A program made the position numbers and the translations under genes. Below the pieces are notes generated by a model. It worked only from the letters and a program-made list of their open reading frames with translations. It did no database searches and was not told the DNA's origin. From Candidatus Polarisedimenticolaceae bacterium (GTDB lineage Bacteria > Pseudomonadota > Gammaproteobacteria > Chromatiales > Chromatiaceae): a stretch of DNA of 64,000 nt. Of this stretch, positions 17,448 through 26,351 are shown piece after piece; the first letter of the stretch is position 1, and every line of letters starts with the position of its first letter. The stretch is taken from the NCBI GenBank assembly GCA_021647945.1, contig JAKITT010000004.1, positions 24,546 to 88,545 on the forward strand, given 5' to 3'.

Positions 17448-18015
17448 AAACTTTGACGACTTTTTTTACGTCGCTAATGGTGCGAACCCGTTCGACAATT
17501 GCATTGGCCTCTTGCTGAGTGATGAGTCCCATCAGGTAGACAATGCCGCGTTCAGTTTTAATTTTGATCAGCGTGGTATCAAATCCGGGGATGCCCAAAT
17601 TGATCAGCTTCAGTTTTACCTTGGCAGTGATATAGGTATCGCTGGTGGTTTCACCCGCAGTGGCAACAGCGCCGATCTCCAACTCATTAACCACCCGTTT
17701 GACCTTGGCGATGCTTTTCATCAACGCTGCACTATTCGCCTTTACCTCGGCAGACTCCACCTGCCCCGTCAGCAAGATGATTTGGTTATAACTGGTAATG
17801 CTGATGGAGCTGCTATCACGTCTGACCGCTTTATCATTGATGCGGTCGATGGCCTTCAGTTCGATATTTTGATCTTCGAGGTAGGAGCCTGCAGTGCGTC
17901 GATCATGGACGACGGATGCCGTCATGGCGATGCCGCCAATGACGATGCCTGCGCAGCCAGATATGAGCGGTATTAAGAGCACGAAAATGAGCAGCAGGGC
18001 GGGTTTTCTATTCAT
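17434..18015 (-). CDS. dolP: BON-domain outer-membrane lipoprotein (DolP/YraP-like)
   Basis: 193 aa. Lipoprotein signal with lipobox LISGC (Cys about 21). Two BON domains follow (about 45-115 and 120-190), with typical 'ITSYNQIILLTGQVES' and 'ERGIVYLMGLITQQEA' strands. DolP (YraP) in E. coli is an outer-membrane lipoprotein that supports envelope integrity and the Bam machine. The neighbourhood yraN-diaA-dolP downstream of lpoA is the same as in Enterobacteria, which supports the assignment. It is 12 nt downstream of the SIS-domain gene. Confidence 0.88.
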   Translation of the reverse strand: MNRKPALLLIFVLLIPLISGCAGIVIGGIAMTASVVHDRRTAGSYLEDQNIELKAIDRINDKAVRRDSSSISITSYNQIILLTGQVESAEVKANSAALMKSIAKVKRVVNELEIGAVATAGETTSDTYITAKVKLKLINLGIPGFDTTLIKIKTERGIVYLMGLITQQEANAIVERVRTISDVKKVVKVFEII

Positions 18016-18027
18016 GGATGGTGATCC

Positions 18028-18627
<600 letters not shown>

Positions 18628-18638
18628 TTACTCCGGCT

Positions 18639-19010
18639 TTAGTCTGTCTGGAAAGCGTTAGGGATCCAGTCGATGGATCGGTCTGTTTTGCCGCTGATTG
18701 CTACCACATCAAAGCGACAGGCGAGTGCGCTGGGTTGTTGTTGCAAATAGTGTTGTGCGGCAGCGATGATGCGCCCCTGTTTGCGTGAGGTGACACTCTC
18801 CGCAGCAGAGCCAAAATGGTCACTGCCACGTAGGCGAACCTCAACAAAAATCAGCGTTTTATCGTGCTGCATGATCAGGTCAATCTCACCGCGTCGGGTG
18901 TGATAGTTGCGTTCGATCAGCCTCAGCCCCTGCTGTTGCAGATAGTCACAGGCCAGGTTCTCAGCCCCATCCCCCGCTATTTTTGGGGGCTGTTTGCGTC
19001 TAAATATCAC
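18639..19010 (-). CDS. yraN: YraN/UPF0102 family protein
   Basis: 123 aa. UPF0102 family with a predicted Holliday-junction-resolvase/restriction-nuclease-like fold: GENLACDYLQQQGLRLIERNY, then RRGEIDLIMQHDKTLIFVEVR, where the E-x-D...FVEVK-type residues form the nuclease-like core. Physiological role is not settled. Its start overlaps the lpoA stop by 4 nt (19007-19010), indicating translational coupling; the diaA/gmhA gene follows after 20 nt. Confidence 0.9.
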   Translation of the reverse strand: MIFRRKQPPKIAGDGAENLACDYLQQQGLRLIERNYHTRRGEIDLIMQHDKTLIFVEVRLRGSDHFGSAAESVTSRKQGRIIAAAQHYLQQQPSALACRFDVVAISGKTDRSIDWIPNAFQTD

Positions 19011-21004
19011 GTTGCCTCAGCCACCGGCAGCTTGTCGGTGGGGGCATTTTCGAACATTTCAGCAGGCAAAACCTCCTCTATCGGCAGCGTCTCCGAAGGG
19101 AGGGGTGTGATCGGTTCGATGCGCGGGGCATAACCGACAATGCGGCTCTTACCGTTGCTCATTTTAGCCCACACCAACTGACGATGAATCTGGTTGGGTC
19201 CATCGAGATAGAGTCTGCCGGTGGTGCCACTGAGGATCTCATCTGTTGAGGAGCGTAGACGCTCCAGCTGTGATAGCAGGCTATAGCTGTCGATGCCCAT
19301 TGCGTAGTAACGGGCGTATCGATCTTGAAAGGTGGAGAGCTCTCTGCTCAGATGTTGGCGTGATAGTGGCCCGGTATCATCCTCTTCCAATACCCAGGGG
19401 ATATCGGGGAAGAGCAGGCGGCCGAGATCTTTGTCTTTATCTCGGTTGGTGGTGCCGGAGTAGATGTGTGACGTGGTGTAGAGTGGCAGACTCCCCGCAT
19501 GGTGAAACTGTAGCTGAGGCCGGATTTGACGCCCCTTCTGTGAGCGTGCAGCGAGGAAGATAAAATCGACATCTTGGCGGCGGCGTGGCTCAAATTTCAG
19601 CTTCTCACCCAGCAGGCGCTCAAGTTGGCGATGACGCTGATGGCTCTGGTCGATATTGAGTAGTGCTTTGATCGGCTTGCCAAAGTCATTTGCCTTCGCA
19701 GGATAGTGCTGCTGCTCAGCGATGGTGCCGCCCAATGCTTGCCAGCGTTGGGTAAAACTGTTGGTGATGCGCTCACCCCAGTTGTTGTCAGGGGCTAATA
19801 CCAGGGCGCGACTATGCCCATCAAGCCAGGCTCGTTCGGCAACTTGGCGTGCCTCATCTTCTGGAAATAGACCATATTGGAATAGGTTTTCAGGGGGATT
19901 TGAATCGTCATCAAAACTGTTTAATGCCAGTGTGGGAATTGCCAGTGTCGCTTCACGGGCCAGTTGTGCAACAGCATTCTTATGCAGTGGGCCGAGCACT
20001 ATCTGAGCCCCTTTCTCAACCGCCTCCATATAGAGTGGCCAGATTTGGTCTGGGTCACTGCTGTCATAGAACTGTAAGCGTGGTCGCTGGTCAGCGGGTT
20101 GTACAAAATAGGCCGCCAGCAGGCCATCACGCAACGCGCCTGCCACATTGGCATATGGGCCGCTGGATGGCAGCAGTACAGCGATGTGGTTGATCTGTTG
20201 GTGTGGTTCCTGCGGGCGCGTCTGATAGCTCTCCAGCAGCGCGGCGGTGGCTGGGTGCTGAGGGAATGCTTCATGCCAGATGGCGATCTGGGTGGTGAAG
20301 TTGTCCGTTGTGGTGGCCCCTCGTTTGATGGCTCTGGCCAGCTCCATCCAGCCGCCAAGACGGCCCGGTGGGTCGGGTTGCAGCAGCTCAAGTGCGGTAT
20401 CGGTGAGTGTGATCAGGGTGTTGATGATTGCTCGCTGGTTCTCCAGTCGAGGCGCCTCATCTTGCAGTAGTCGATCAAGCAGATCCCGTTCACGGGCGCT
20501 CTCTAATATGTTGCCCGCTAGACGGAAGGCCTCCGCTTTATCTGTGCGGTAACGCTGGCGCAGCTCAAGTGGTTGATCCTCTGTGGGGGGCGGTTCAAGC
20601 AGATCCAGTGCACTCTCAATTTGGCCATGCTGTAGAGAGACCTCAGTCAACAGCAGGCGGTAGTGCAGGGTCAATGTTGGGTTGAGATCGCGCTGTGTGA
20701 TGTAGGCGAGTGTGGTGGTTACTTGATCGCTATTGGCGCTCTTCATCCAGGCGTCGGCGGTTAGCAATAGTAGCTGTTCGCGCCTATCACCTTCACTCTT
20801 AATCGCCTGCTGAAAGTAGAGTTTGGCTGCGGCTTGATACTCCCCCTCTGCCATTAATAGTTGCGCGGTTTCAATGTCGCTGAGTGGCACTGAAATAGGG
20901 GCCTCTTGGGCGAGTTGGCTCTCAGGTGTGGTGCTACATCCCTGGATGATGAGCAGGGGTGTGATGACCAATATAAAGGCGAGCCTATGCAGGATCACTT
21001 GCAT
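19007..21004 (-). CDS. lpoA: LpoA, outer-membrane lipoprotein activator of PBP1A
   Basis: 665 aa from the ATG at 21004; an in-frame TTG at 21046 would add 14 residues before the signal peptide and is less likely. Lipoprotein signal MQVILHRLAFILVI...IIQGC. N-terminal TPR-like helical region (about 30-260) and a C-terminal periplasmic-binding-protein fold (about 270-620, starting NHIAVLLPSSGPYANVAGAL). LpoA reaches from the outer membrane to activate the peptidoglycan synthase PBP1A. Divergent to rsmI with 58 bp between starts, the arrangement known in E. coli; yraN is coupled downstream. Confidence 0.9.
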   Translation of the reverse strand: MQVILHRLAFILVITPLLIIQGCSTTPESQLAQEAPISVPLSDIETAQLLMAEGEYQAAAKLYFQQAIKSEGDRREQLLLLTADAWMKSANSDQVTTTLAYITQRDLNPTLTLHYRLLLTEVSLQHGQIESALDLLEPPPTEDQPLELRQRYRTDKAEAFRLAGNILESARERDLLDRLLQDEAPRLENQRAIINTLITLTDTALELLQPDPPGRLGGWMELARAIKRGATTTDNFTTQIAIWHEAFPQHPATAALLESYQTRPQEPHQQINHIAVLLPSSGPYANVAGALRDGLLAAYFVQPADQRPRLQFYDSSDPDQIWPLYMEAVEKGAQIVLGPLHKNAVAQLAREATLAIPTLALNSFDDDSNPPENLFQYGLFPEDEARQVAERAWLDGHSRALVLAPDNNWGERITNSFTQRWQALGGTIAEQQHYPAKANDFGKPIKALLNIDQSHQRHRQLERLLGEKLKFEPRRRQDVDFIFLAARSQKGRQIRPQLQFHHAGSLPLYTTSHIYSGTTNRDKDKDLGRLLFPDIPWVLEEDDTGPLSRQHLSRELSTFQDRYARYYAMGIDSYSLLSQLERLRSSTDEILSGTTGRLYLDGPNQIHRQLVWAKMSNGKSRIVGYAPRIEPITPLPSETLPIEEVLPAEMFENAPTDKLPVAEAT

Positions 21005-21062
21005 GGTGCGCGTTGAATCGGCAGGATGTGAGTTAAATAGGGTCAATTTAGGAGTAGCTAAG

Positions 21063-21905
21063 GTGTCAGATCAGAGTGGTGTACTATACGTGGTGGCGAC
21101 CCCCATCGGCAATCTTGATGATATGACGCCGCGCGCAGTTCAGATATTAAAGCAGGTTGACCTGATTGCCGCAGAAGATACCCGTCACAGTGGCCATTTG
21201 TTGCGCCATTTTGGTATTAATACCCCCACCTACGCCGTGCATGAACACAATGAACGTGATCAGTTTGAACGGCTGATTAGCCGTTTGCAGGGAGGGGAGT
21301 CTCTTGCGTTGATCTCAGATGCAGGCACACCGTTGATTAGTGACCCCGGTTTTCATTTAGTGCGAGAGGCACGGAAAGCGGGTGTTCAGGTGACGCCAGT
21401 GCCGGGTGTGAGTGCGCTGATCTGCGCCCTCTCAGCGGCTGGGTTGCCCACTGACCGTTTTCTATTTGCCGGTTTCCCTCCACGTACCGCCTCACGTCGT
21501 CGCGAGTGGTTGCAGGTGTTGCGTGGTGAACGTGCGACGTTAGTCTTTTATGAGGCGAGTCACCGTATCTGTGCCTCCCTACAGGATATGTCTGAGGTTT
21601 TTGGTGCTGGCCGAGAGGTAGTGGTGGCGCGTGAGCTGAGCAAGATGTTTGAGACCTTTCTGAGTGGAGATCTGGCCTCAGTCATGCAGCAGATAAGCGA
21701 TGACAGCAATCAACAGAAGGGGGAGTTTGTGGTGATGTTAGCGGGCGCCGCTGAGAGTGATGCTGAGATTGAGATGGCTGAAGCGGAGCGGGTTCTGCGT
21801 CTATTGTTGGCTGAACTGCCGGTCAAACAGGCGGCAGCGTTGGCGGCGAAGATCACCGGGCAGAAGAAGAATGGCCTCTATAAGTTGGCACTCTCTTGGC
21901 AATAA
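21063..21905 (+). CDS. rsmI: RsmI, 16S rRNA (cytidine1402-2'-O)-methyltransferase
   Basis: 280 aa from GTG 21063, chosen because GGAG (21051-21054) lies 8 nt upstream; an open frame extending back to 20874 runs through the divergent lpoA gene. Tetrapyrrole-methylase fold: VVATPIGNLDDMTPRA at the start, AEDTRHSGHLLRHF, SLALISDAGTPLISDPG (SAM-binding), then PGVSALICALSAAGLPT. RsmI 2'-O-methylates C1402 in the ribosomal decoding centre. It sits divergently from lpoA, as in many gammaproteobacteria. Confidence 0.93.
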   Translation: MSDQSGVLYVVATPIGNLDDMTPRAVQILKQVDLIAAEDTRHSGHLLRHFGINTPTYAVHEHNERDQFERLISRLQGGESLALISDAGTPLISDPGFHLVREARKAGVQVTPVPGVSALICALSAAGLPTDRFLFAGFPPRTASRRREWLQVLRGERATLVFYEASHRICASLQDMSEVFGAGREVVVARELSKMFETFLSGDLASVMQQISDDSNQQKGEFVVMLAGAAESDAEIEMAEAERVLRLLLAELPVKQAAALAAKITGQKKNGLYKLALSWQ

Positions 21906-21975
21906 CACCCTTTAATATGCCGCTGAGCTTTGGCTGTTCTGGATTCCTAGTGGCCAAGTGCGGTATAAGGACGCC

Positions 21976-22827
21976 ATGAAAATCCCGAAACAAATCCAAC
22001 CGCTGGTTGATGACGGCATAGTTGATGAGGTCATCCGCTCACTGATGAGTGGTAAAGAGGCCACCGTCTATGTGGTGCGTTGTGGCGATGAGCTGCGTTG
22101 CGCCAAGGTCTATAAAGAGGCCAATAAACGTAGTTTTAAGCAGGCCGCGCAATACCAAGAGGGGCGTAAAGTGCGTAATAGCCGCCGCGCCCGCGCCATG
22201 GAGAAGGGCTCTAAGTTTGGTCGCAAACAGCAGGAAGAGGTGTGGCACAACGCGGAGGTCGATGCGCTCTATCGCCTCGCCAATGCGGGGGTGCGAGTAC
22301 CTCAGCCTCATGGCTGTATTGATGGTGTCCTGTTGATGGAGCTAATCACCGATGATGAGGGGCAGGTGGCGCCTCGTCTGAATGATATCACCATGTCAGC
22401 TGAACAGGCGCGGGAGGATCATGCGGTGATGATGCTGTATGTGGTACGCATGCTCTGCGTCGGCATTGTGCATGGTGATCTCTCTGAATTTAATGTACTG
22501 GTGGATGAGTATGGCCCGGTCATTATCGACCTGCCACAGGCGGTTGACGCCTCTGCCAATAACCATGCGGAGTGGATGTTGGCGCGTGATGTGGATGCCA
22601 TCACCAGCTACTATGCTCAGTACGCTCCAGAGCTGGCAAAGAGTCGCTACGCTAAGGAGATTTGGGCGCTCTATGAAGATGGCGAGTTGCACCCTGATGT
22701 AGAGCTAACGGGTGAGTTTGAGGTGCATGAAGAGGCGGCTGATGTCGATGCCGTGCTACAAGAGATAAAAGCGGCGTTGATAGAGGAACAGGCGCGTCAG
22801 GAGCGGCTGCGAGAGGCGGATAGCTGA
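21976..22827 (+). CDS. RIO-type serine protein kinase (PA4780-like)
   Basis: 283 aa from ATG 21976 (TAAGG 5 nt upstream; a GTG at 21958 would add 6 residues). RIO1-family kinase: nucleotide loop SGKEATVYVV, catalytic lysine in CAKVYKEANKRSFK, catalytic loop HGDLSEFNVL and metal-binding Asp in VIIDLPQAV. Insertion KVRNSRRARAMEKGSKFGRKQQE is characteristic of bacterial RIO kinases near this clade. Bacterial members are thought to phosphorylate serine, but targets are unknown. Monocistronic, followed by repeats and a terminator. Confidence 0.88.
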   Translation: MKIPKQIQPLVDDGIVDEVIRSLMSGKEATVYVVRCGDELRCAKVYKEANKRSFKQAAQYQEGRKVRNSRRARAMEKGSKFGRKQQEEVWHNAEVDALYRLANAGVRVPQPHGCIDGVLLMELITDDEGQVAPRLNDITMSAEQAREDHAVMMLYVVRMLCVGIVHGDLSEFNVLVDEYGPVIIDLPQAVDASANNHAEWMLARDVDAITSYYAQYAPELAKSRYAKEIWALYEDGELHPDVELTGEFEVHEEAADVDAVLQEIKAALIEEQARQERLREADS

Positions 22828-22872
22828 TAGATAAGGGATGATTGTTAGTGCATCAGTCATTCAGATGATTCA

Positions 22873-22991
22873 CTGTAGGAGCGCCGCCCTCGCCGCGATT
22901 GGGCTTGGCAGCGGGATTCAAAGCTTCCGCTCCTGCTCACGCCCCTTACCTACATCCATGTAGGCATCGCGGCGAGGCGCCGCTCCTACAG
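22873..22991. repeat. Pair of inverted REP-like elements
   Basis: Left element (22873-22899, CTGTAGGAGCGCCGCCCTCG...) and right element (22966-22991) are inverted copies differing by one small indel, with about 66 bp between them. This is the 'GTAGGAGCGGCG...CGCCGCGAT' type of dispersed repeat found in many gammaproteobacteria and associated with REP-mobilising transposases. No gene is seen here. Confidence 0.75.
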
Positions 22992-23044
22992 ACGCTTTAC
23001 ATAGACATGCTGAGCTTTGTACCTAATCACCTAAGGGATTGAGC

Positions 23045-23081
23045 AACCCGAAACAGCGGTGCTGTTTCGGGTTGATTTTTT
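23045..23081 (+). terminator. Intrinsic terminator downstream of the RIO kinase gene
   Basis: Perfect 13-bp stem AACCCGAAACAGC / GCTGTTTCGGGTT with a GGT loop, followed by GATTTTTT. Plus-strand orientation by T-run; it may also serve the convergent FKBP gene whose stop is at 23091. Confidence 0.85.
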
Positions 23082-23090
23082 AGGCCCCTG

Positions 23091-23768
23091 CTATTTCACT
23101 TTAAGCAGTTCAATATCGAAGACCAGGGTTGAGTTAGGGCCGATATTGGGGCCAGCACCGTTGGCACCATAGGCCAGCTCTGAGGGGATATAGACCTGCC
23201 ATTTTGCACCCTCTCCCATCATTTGAAGAATCTGAGTCCAGCCTGGAATGACGCGGTTTACCGGGAATTCAGCCGGTGAACCACGCTTGTAGGAGCTATC
23301 AAACTCGGTGCCATCAATCAGTGTGCCACGGTAGTTAACGCTCACGGTATCGGTTGCCGCAGGTTTTTTACCTGTGCCTGCCGTGAGTATTTTGTACTGC
23401 AGCCCATTCTCTAATTCAGTCACCCCCTCTTGCTTCTTGTTTTCAGCAAGGAATGCTTTGCCAGCCGCTTCATTTTTACCGTTTGCTGCCTTTTGCGTGG
23501 CCATCTGTTTCTCTTGGAAGCCCTTCATAATGGTTTCGGCCTGCTGGCTGTCTAAGCGAGGTTGGGCACCTGAAAGCCCCTCTTGAATCGCTTTGCTCAG
23601 GGTCTCCATGTCAATTGGAAAACCTTGTTGCTTAAGTTGGGTGCCTGCCTGATAACCGATGATGTAGCTCATCTTTTGGCTCTCTGTCTCTAGCTTCAGC
23701 TCATCTGCAATCAGTGGACTGGCGCAGAGGCCTAGTGCAAGGGCGGGCAACAGGTATTTTGCTTTCAT
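23091..23768 (-). CDS. FKBP-type peptidyl-prolyl isomerase (FkpA/Mip-like)
   Basis: 225 aa. Signal peptide (1-22, ending PLIADE), an N-terminal dimerisation helix region with FKBP_N features (MSYIIGYQAGTQLKQQGFPID), then an FKBP domain from about 125: VSVNYRGTLIDGTEFDSSYKRG, PVNRVIPGWTQILQMMGEGAKW and IPSELAYGANG. It is a periplasmic folding catalyst and chaperone for outer-membrane proteins. Length and layout match the FkpA/FklB/Mip class. Single gene on the minus strand with a possible promoter at 23836-23864. Confidence 0.92.
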   Translation of the reverse strand: MKAKYLLPALALGLCASPLIADELKLETESQKMSYIIGYQAGTQLKQQGFPIDMETLSKAIQEGLSGAQPRLDSQQAETIMKGFQEKQMATQKAANGKNEAAGKAFLAENKKQEGVTELENGLQYKILTAGTGKKPAATDTVSVNYRGTLIDGTEFDSSYKRGSPAEFPVNRVIPGWTQILQMMGEGAKWQVYIPSELAYGANGAGPNIGPNSTLVFDIELLKVK

Positions 23769-23835
23769 AAACTATTCCTAGTGATTTGTAGTGGATACCA
23801 CCTTCCCTAACGCAAGGATGAATGGCGTGCCACTA

Positions 23836-23864
23836 ACTTAATTGGGTTTGGTTTGCTGCGTCAA
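23836..23864 (-). promoter_or_regulatory. Possible sigma70-type promoter of the FKBP gene
   Basis: Minus-strand TTGACG (23864-23859), 17-bp spacer, TTAAGT (23841-23836). The -35 is good, the -10 weak. Transcription would start near 23829, about 60 nt before the ATG. Confidence 0.4.
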
Positions 23865-24153
23865 CTACTCTTTCATGCCATTGAGTTGCTTTAAGAGTCT
23901 GAAAATTGAGTTTGGTTCATTGTGACTTCTTAGCCGCTTTTTTTATGACATTTTGGCTTTAAGCAGCCCTCGCAATAGACGTTTTAATCCTATTTTCTAC
24001 AGGTGGCAGCAATTTCCTGACAAGCCCTAACACTGGCACCCGAGATATTACGGGTACAGATGTAGGTTGCTGGAAATAGCTTAACTGAGAACCTCTGAAT
24101 AGATCCGCTCAGCCTGTTTCAGGTAGACTGTGCCTCCCACGTTGACCGCCCAC
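23865..24153. other. Intergenic region without recognisable gene
   Basis: Part of the 397-bp divergent gap between the FKBP gene and gpmI. I see a T-run (about 23938-23945) and a short hairpin ACCCG...CGGGT (about 24038-24056). There is no convincing gpmI promoter, tRNA or small ORF with a ribosome binding site. Confidence 0.4.
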
Positions 24154-24165
24154 AGGATGAAGTTG

Positions 24166-25698
24166 ATGAGTACTCCCTCGACCACACCACGTAGCCCCAC
24201 CATGATGGTGATTCTTGATGGCTTCGGTACCAACCCATGCCGTATCAATAACGGTATTGCAGAGGCAAATACACCGCGACTTGATCAGCTCTTTAGTACC
24301 AATCCACACACCCTGTTGCAAGCGTCGGGTGCCGCCGTCGGTCTGCCTGATGGGCAGATGGGCAACTCTGAAGTGGGGCATCTCACCATCGGCAGCGGTC
24401 TTATCGTACGCCAGGATCTGGTGGTGATTGATGATGCGATTAAAGATGGCTCCTTTTTTACCAATGAGACCCTGTTAGCGACACTCGCCAAGGCCAAAGC
24501 GGGCCGTGGCCGAGTGCATATCATTGGCCTAGTCTCAGAAGGGGGCGTGCATAGCCACACCCGGCATCTCAACGCGATGTTGCAGCTGGCCCATCAGCAG
24601 GGTGTGAAGTCGCTGGTGCATATGATCACCGATGGTCGAGATGTACCCCCACAGTCGGCGAAGGTGTCGCTGGATGCTATTGAGCCGGTGCTGCAAGCCA
24701 CCAATGGTCAGATCGTGACGGTGGCTGGTCGCTACTACAGCATGGATCGAGACAACCGTTGGGATCGCGTCAAACTGGCCTGGGACTGTATGGTTAAAGG
24801 TCTAGGTGAAGCGGCAACAACGGCGACTGAAGCGATTGAGCAATCCTACCAGCGTGGTGAAAATGATGAGTTCATCAAACCTACGCTGTTGGATGGCTTT
24901 GAGCCGATTGAGGCGAGTGATCAGGTGATCTTCCTTAACTTCCGTCGTGATCGGCCACGGCAGATTGTCAGTTCACTCTACGCTGAAAGTTTTGATGGTT
25001 TTCCACGAGAGAGTTTCACCCCCATCGACGTCACCTGTATCACTAAATATGATGATCGTTTTGGCCTGCCCTACGCCTTTGAGCAGGAGCGTTCAGTTAC
25101 CACGTTGGCTGAAGAGATCAGTAATGTGGGTCTGAAACAGTTCCACTGTGCCGAGACGGAGAAGTATCCGCATATCACCTTCTTCCTTAACGGCAGTCGT
25201 AATGAGCCTTTCCCAGGTGAAAAGCAGGTGATCATTCCGTCACCGCGCGTCGCCACCTATGATCTGCAACCGGAGATGAGTGCCGCTGAAGTGACCGATG
25301 TCGTCATCGAAGCTGCGCGAAGTGGTCAATATGACTTCATCGCTGTCAACTATGCCAATGGCGATATGGTGGGTCACACCGCTGTACGTGAAGCGGTGCT
25401 GAAGGCGGTAGAGACGCTTGACCATGAAGTGGGGCGTCTAATGGATGTGGCCAAAGAGCTCGACTACTCCGTGCTGATGACCTCTGATCACGGCAACTGT
25501 GAGGAGCTGATTGACCCCGTTGCCGGTACGCCACAGACCCAGCACTCCGTCTATCCGGTACCCTGCCTGATCATTGATAAAGAGAATCGGAGCCTATCAA
25601 TCGGTGCGGGTCTTAGCTCTATTGCACCGACGGTGCTGCAACTGATGGGGCTAGAGATTCCAGCAGGGATGTCTGGTCATTCATTGTTGTTGGAATAA
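24166..25698 (+). CDS. gpmI: GpmI, 2,3-bisphosphoglycerate-independent phosphoglycerate mutase
   Basis: 510 aa from ATG 24166 (AGGA 8 nt upstream); in-frame ATG 24157 and an upstream start at 24130 are less well placed. Interconverts 3- and 2-phosphoglycerate in glycolysis using two Mn ions. Alkaline-phosphatase-like core: MVILDGFG at the start (Asp metal ligand), GNSEVGHLTIGSG carrying the phosphorylated Ser, ITDGRDVPPQ, GRYYSMDRDNRWDR, and the C-terminal TSDHGNCEEL and TQHSVYPVP metal ligands. Complete and intact. Confidence 0.95.
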   Translation: MSTPSTTPRSPTMMVILDGFGTNPCRINNGIAEANTPRLDQLFSTNPHTLLQASGAAVGLPDGQMGNSEVGHLTIGSGLIVRQDLVVIDDAIKDGSFFTNETLLATLAKAKAGRGRVHIIGLVSEGGVHSHTRHLNAMLQLAHQQGVKSLVHMITDGRDVPPQSAKVSLDAIEPVLQATNGQIVTVAGRYYSMDRDNRWDRVKLAWDCMVKGLGEAATTATEAIEQSYQRGENDEFIKPTLLDGFEPIEASDQVIFLNFRRDRPRQIVSSLYAESFDGFPRESFTPIDVTCITKYDDRFGLPYAFEQERSVTTLAEEISNVGLKQFHCAETEKYPHITFFLNGSRNEPFPGEKQVIIPSPRVATYDLQPEMSAAEVTDVVIEAARSGQYDFIAVNYANGDMVGHTAVREAVLKAVETLDHEVGRLMDVAKELDYSVLMTSDHGNCEELIDPVAGTPQTQHSVYPVPCLIIDKENRSLSIGAGLSSIAPTVLQLMGLEIPAGMSGHSLLLE

Positions 25699-25737
25699 GC
25701 ATCAATCACGAACACCTCATCTGCAAGGACGCAACTA

Positions 25738-26268
25738 ATGACAAATTATCGCCGGACACGGGCGCCTGGAGCCACTTGGTTTTTCACGGTCAATCTTGCT
25801 TCGCGGCACAATAACCAACTTCTGCTTGATCAGGTTGATTCGCTTAGAGATGCATTTCGTTATGTAAAGAGACGACATCCATTTGATATCAAGGCCGTGG
25901 TGATTCTGCCGGATCATCTACACACTATTTGGCGGCTGCCTGCTGGAGATAGCAATTATTCAGTGCGATGGGGTTTGATCAAGGGTCATTTTTCGAGATC
26001 GATTGAGAGGGGTGAATCTCTCTCTGCCAGTCGATTGGGTCGGGGCGAACGTGGTTTGTGGCAACGGCGTTTTTGGGAGCACCTAATTCGTGATGACGAG
26101 GATTTCAAGCAACATGTGGAATACATCCATTGGAATCCAGTGAAACATAATTGGGTTAAATCGGCTGCTGATTGGCCCTATTCGAGTTTTCATCGGTATG
26201 TGGAGCAGGGAATCTATCCGCAGAATTGGTGTGGCTACGATGTGGAGGGTGTTGATGGTGGAGAGTGA
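25738..26268 (+). CDS. REP-associated tyrosine transposase (RAYT, Y1/IS200-like)
   Basis: 176 aa. Single-strand-specific Y1 transposase family: N-terminal NYRRTRAPGATWFFTVNL, the HUH metal-binding motif as DHLHTIW (about 58-64), WQRRFWEHLIRDDEDF, and the catalytic Tyr in HVEYIHWNPVKH (about 123-134). RAYTs are domesticated relatives of IS200/IS605 transposases and process REP hairpins. Start ATG 25738 has AAGGA 7 nt upstream and the frame is intact. Directly downstream is a 32-bp perfect inverted repeat, a plausible cognate REP structure. Inserted between gpmI and ygiQ. Confidence 0.92.
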   Translation: MTNYRRTRAPGATWFFTVNLASRHNNQLLLDQVDSLRDAFRYVKRRHPFDIKAVVILPDHLHTIWRLPAGDSNYSVRWGLIKGHFSRSIERGESLSASRLGRGERGLWQRRFWEHLIRDDEDFKQHVEYIHWNPVKHNWVKSAADWPYSSFHRYVEQGIYPQNWCGYDVEGVDGGE

Positions 26269-26274
26269 GTCCGG

Positions 26275-26339
26275 TGATGCGGTTCATTCCATTCACCACA
26301 TCCTACCGTAGGATGTGGTGAATGGAATGAACCGCATCA
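26275..26339. repeat. Perfect 32-bp inverted repeat downstream of the RAYT gene
   Basis: Arms 26275-26306 and 26308-26339 are perfectly complementary around a single central base (26307). The arm begins TGATGCGGTTCATTCC. It belongs to the widespread 'GATGCGG...CCTAC' type of REP sequence. It lies exactly between the RAYT stop (26268) and the convergent ygiQ stop (26352), so it may also act as a bidirectional terminator, though T-runs are absent. Confidence 0.85.
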
Positions 26340-26351
26340 ATCTCGTGTATA

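Noticed and set aside
17425..17976. 183-codon open frame antisense to dolP
   Set aside because: Shadow of the BON-domain gene, composition follows the sense codons.
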